DNA from: Bacteroidales bacterium
GTDB lineage: Bacteria > Bacteroidota > Bacteroidia > Bacteroidales > UBA932
Direction of reading: 5' to 3'
NCBI GenBank assembly: GCA_016284265.1
Contig: JAEEOM010000014.1
Coordinates: 1-35,053 of the forward strand
Length of the DNA: 35,053 nt
Position 1 is the first letter of the stretch. Every line of letters begins with the position of its first letter. A program made the translations under genes and the position numbers. The notes beneath the pieces are model-generated. The model was given only the letters and a program-made list of their open reading frames with translations. It had not been told where the DNA came from and did no database searches. Shown here one piece after another: positions 33,770 through 35,053 of the stretch.

Positions 33770-34870
33770 TTAATTACGAATCCAGTCGTTCAAGGGTAGG
33801 TCGTCGCCGGTGAGCTGTTTCAGGAACGGGTCGAGCAGATCGTGACCGGTCGCGCGGTTGGAGAAATACACGAACCCTTCCTTCGTGGCAGGATGCAGGA
33901 GCCAAAGGGCCTTGAAGTTGCCGTTGTCGCCCCAGTGCCAGTAATAATCCTCGTTCACGGCACCGAAGCCCAGGCACCAGAACACGGAAGAGTCGCAGGC
34001 ACGCGGTTCGTCGGCATACCGCTGTGCGTGAACCTGCTGTTCAAACATTGTCTTATGTGAGGCGGCCGAAAGACCTTCGCCCTCCAGCAGGCCACGCTGC
34101 AGGAAGTGCGAATATTCTATCGCATTGGTACGCAGCGTATAAGCGCAATTGGCGCGGGGATGGCGGCCTTGGCCACGGTTCTCGCCGTCGCGGTTGTAGC
34201 CAGGCAGCGCCAGCGAATCGTAGGCAGGCTGCCAAGCATAGGATGTAGTGGGCATATCGAAGGGCTCGAACACCTCGCGACGGGCTATCGCATCGAGCGG
34301 TTCGCCTTGGATGGCCTCGACGGCCCGTTGCAGGAAGGCATAACCCTCGCCCGAATAAGCGAAGCAAGAATCCACGGGGTATTTGAACGTGATTCTGCTT
34401 GTCGGCCATTCATCCGACGAAGGACCGGTCGCCCAGTTTGGCAGACCAGTCTGGTGCGACAGCACGATGCGCGGCGTCAGCCGGCCGGCCATTTCTTTAT
34501 CGTCAAAACGATCGATATCTGTATAGCTGGCAATCGGCTTATCGAGATCAATTTCGCCTCGGTCCACCATCCGCATCACGATATAAGCGAACAACGGCTT
34601 GCTCAGCGAAGCAGCCTGGAAAATACTCTCCTCGCCGATCGGCAACGGCATGTCGAACACCGTATCCTGGGCACACACAAGCCCGTGCAAGCTGCCCCCC
34701 GGCGAAAAATAGCAATACTGGAAGACCGGAATTCCGCAGGAATCCACCAGCGGCTGCAAGCCACCGATCGCCGATTCAACAGCCGGATTGATTGACATTT
34801 GTCTGGGCTGGCAAGCCGTGACAAGCAGGCACAATGCCACCCCAAAAGAAACAAGGAAAGAAAACTTCAT
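33770..34870 (-). CDS. Serine hydrolase of the class C beta-lactamase family, lipoprotein
   Basis: The protein (366 residues from ATG 34870) has a lipoprotein-type signal (LVTAC, Cys20). It has SxxK as S-L-S-K (Ser88, Lys91), YSGEGY at 172-177 where Tyr172 would be the general base, and HWGDNGNF in place of the KTG motif. SHQTGLPNW is another typical element. It is a diverged paralog of the hydrolase at 30512, with YSG instead of YxN, as is common in the esterase and aminopeptidase branches. A GTG at 34882 is in frame, but ATG 34870 directly starts the signal peptide and sits well behind a full-consensus promoter. First gene of a two-gene operon with the acyltransferase. Confidence 0.87.
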   Translation of the reverse strand: MKFSFLVSFGVALCLLVTACQPRQMSINPAVESAIGGLQPLVDSCGIPVFQYCYFSPGGSLHGLVCAQDTVFDMPLPIGEESIFQAASLSKPLFAYIVMRMVDRGEIDLDKPIASYTDIDRFDDKEMAGRLTPRIVLSHQTGLPNWATGPSSDEWPTSRITFKYPVDSCFAYSGEGYAFLQRAVEAIQGEPLDAIARREVFEPFDMPTTSYAWQPAYDSLALPGYNRDGENRGQGRHPRANCAYTLRTNAIEYSHFLQRGLLEGEGLSAASHKTMFEQQVHAQRYADEPRACDSSVFWCLGFGAVNEDYYWHWGDNGNFKALWLLHPATKEGFVYFSNRATGHDLLDPFLKQLTGDDLPLNDWIRN

Positions 34871-34896
34871 TGTTGATGCCACTTTTATTCTTTCCC

Positions 34897-34927
34897 CAAA
34901 TTTATCTAAATTTTGCGGTTTCTCAAA
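34897..34927 (-). promoter_or_regulatory. Bacteroides-type promoter for the serine hydrolase (TTTG-N19-TAAATTTG)
   Basis: On the minus strand TTTG (34924-34927), exactly 19 bases, then TAAATTTG (34897-34904): a full consensus match 26 bp before the ATG at 34870. It overlaps the divergent tRNA promoter by 16 bp. Confidence 0.8.
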
Positions 34928-34942
34928 AAGTTCCTACCTTTG
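34912..34942 (+). promoter_or_regulatory. Bacteroides-type promoter for tRNA-Val (TTTG-N19-TACCTTTG)
   Basis: TTTG at 34912-34915, exactly 19 bases, then TACCTTTG at 34935-34942, 20 bp before the tRNA 5' end. It is interleaved with the minus-strand promoter at 34897-34927. Confidence 0.8.
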
Positions 34943-34962
34943 CTATCCACAAGCTAAAACCT

Positions 34963-35037
34963 GGAAGCATAGCTCAGCTGGTTTAGAGCACCTGCCTTAC
35001 AAGCAGGGGGTCACTGGTTCGAATCCAGTTGTTTCCA
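34963..35037 (+). tRNA. tRNA-Val (anticodon UAC)
   Basis: A 75-base cloverleaf can be folded. The acceptor stem pairs GGAAGCA with TGTTTCC, with one G-T pair. The D arm contains AGCTCAGCTGGTT, the anticodon arm is CCTGC-CTTACAA-GCAGG with anticodon TAC, and the T arm is CTGG-TTCGAAT-CCAG. The discriminator base is A at 35037. CCA is not encoded and must be added after transcription, as is usual in this phylum. It reads GUA and, by wobble, other valine codons. The window ends 16 bp later, so further tRNAs in the same transcript cannot be excluded. Confidence 0.96.
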
Positions 35038-35053
35038 CTCTGATTATCAAGCA

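Noticed and set aside
1-35053. CRISPR arrays, insertion sequences, prophage or integrative-element ends
   Set aside because: No regularly spaced direct repeats, transposase, integrase or duplicated tRNA 3' end was seen by eye. The tRNA lies at the window edge, so an attachment site beyond it cannot be judged.

Overview
The window is a piece of chromosome from a Bacteroidota bacterium, almost certainly order Bacteroidales. The signs are a SusC/RagA-type outer-membrane protein, BACON domains, a C10 cysteine protease, a short rubredoxin, a Bacteroidales-style XRE regulator, A-rich rather than Shine-Dalgarno leaders, and several promoters that fit TTTG-N19-TAnnTTTG, the Bacteroides primary-sigma consensus. 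Genes look moderately GC-rich (roughly mid-50s per cent by eye), which would suit Rikenellaceae or related gut lineages, but I cannot name a genus.

Layout. Positions 1-2050 (minus) hold the 5' part of a susC-like gene, a YiiX-type lipoprotein hydrolase and a rubredoxin. Positions 2105-9907 (minus) hold a tight five-gene operon: MBOAT O-acyltransferase, a DHHW/AlgJ-like protein fused to a C-terminal M15 peptidase, a CobW-family metallochaperone GTPase with a His/Asp-rich loop, a BACON lipoprotein and a secreted C10 protease. Positions 9990-24303 (minus) hold a 15-gene lysine fermentation operon. Positions 24440-27532 (minus) hold queA, a membrane protein and a glycerolipid-type acyltransferase. 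After a 509 bp AT-rich divergent intergenic region, the plus strand (28042-32592) carries an XRE regulator, a shortened PyrD-like protein, cinA, a serine hydrolase and a secreted esterase. They converge on a minus-strand pair (32593-34870), a serine hydrolase and an acyltransferase-3 membrane protein. A tRNA-Val(UAC) closes the window, read divergently from that pair.

How the central operon works. KamA converts L-lysine to L-beta-lysine, KamDE moves the terminal amino group, Kdd oxidises the product and Kce cleaves it with acetyl-CoA to acetoacetate and 3-aminobutyryl-CoA. Kal removes ammonia to give crotonyl-CoA, Bcd-EtfAB reduces this to butyryl-CoA, and the two-subunit CoA-transferase releases butyrate while activating acetoacetate. 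Hbd and Crt can reduce the resulting acetoacetyl-CoA to crotonyl-CoA as an extra electron sink. KamB and KamC are accessory ATPase/P-loop proteins probably devoted to KamDE. No thiolase, lysine permease or dedicated regulator is in the window. Rho-independent terminators lie at both borders of the operon (24372-24407 and 9936-9969).

The least expected items are the DHHW-M15 fusion, a 144 bp structured gap inside the lysine operon, the PyrD-like protein lacking catalytic motifs, and interleaved divergent promoters at the tRNA. I saw no CRISPR array, insertion sequence, phage gene or integration site.
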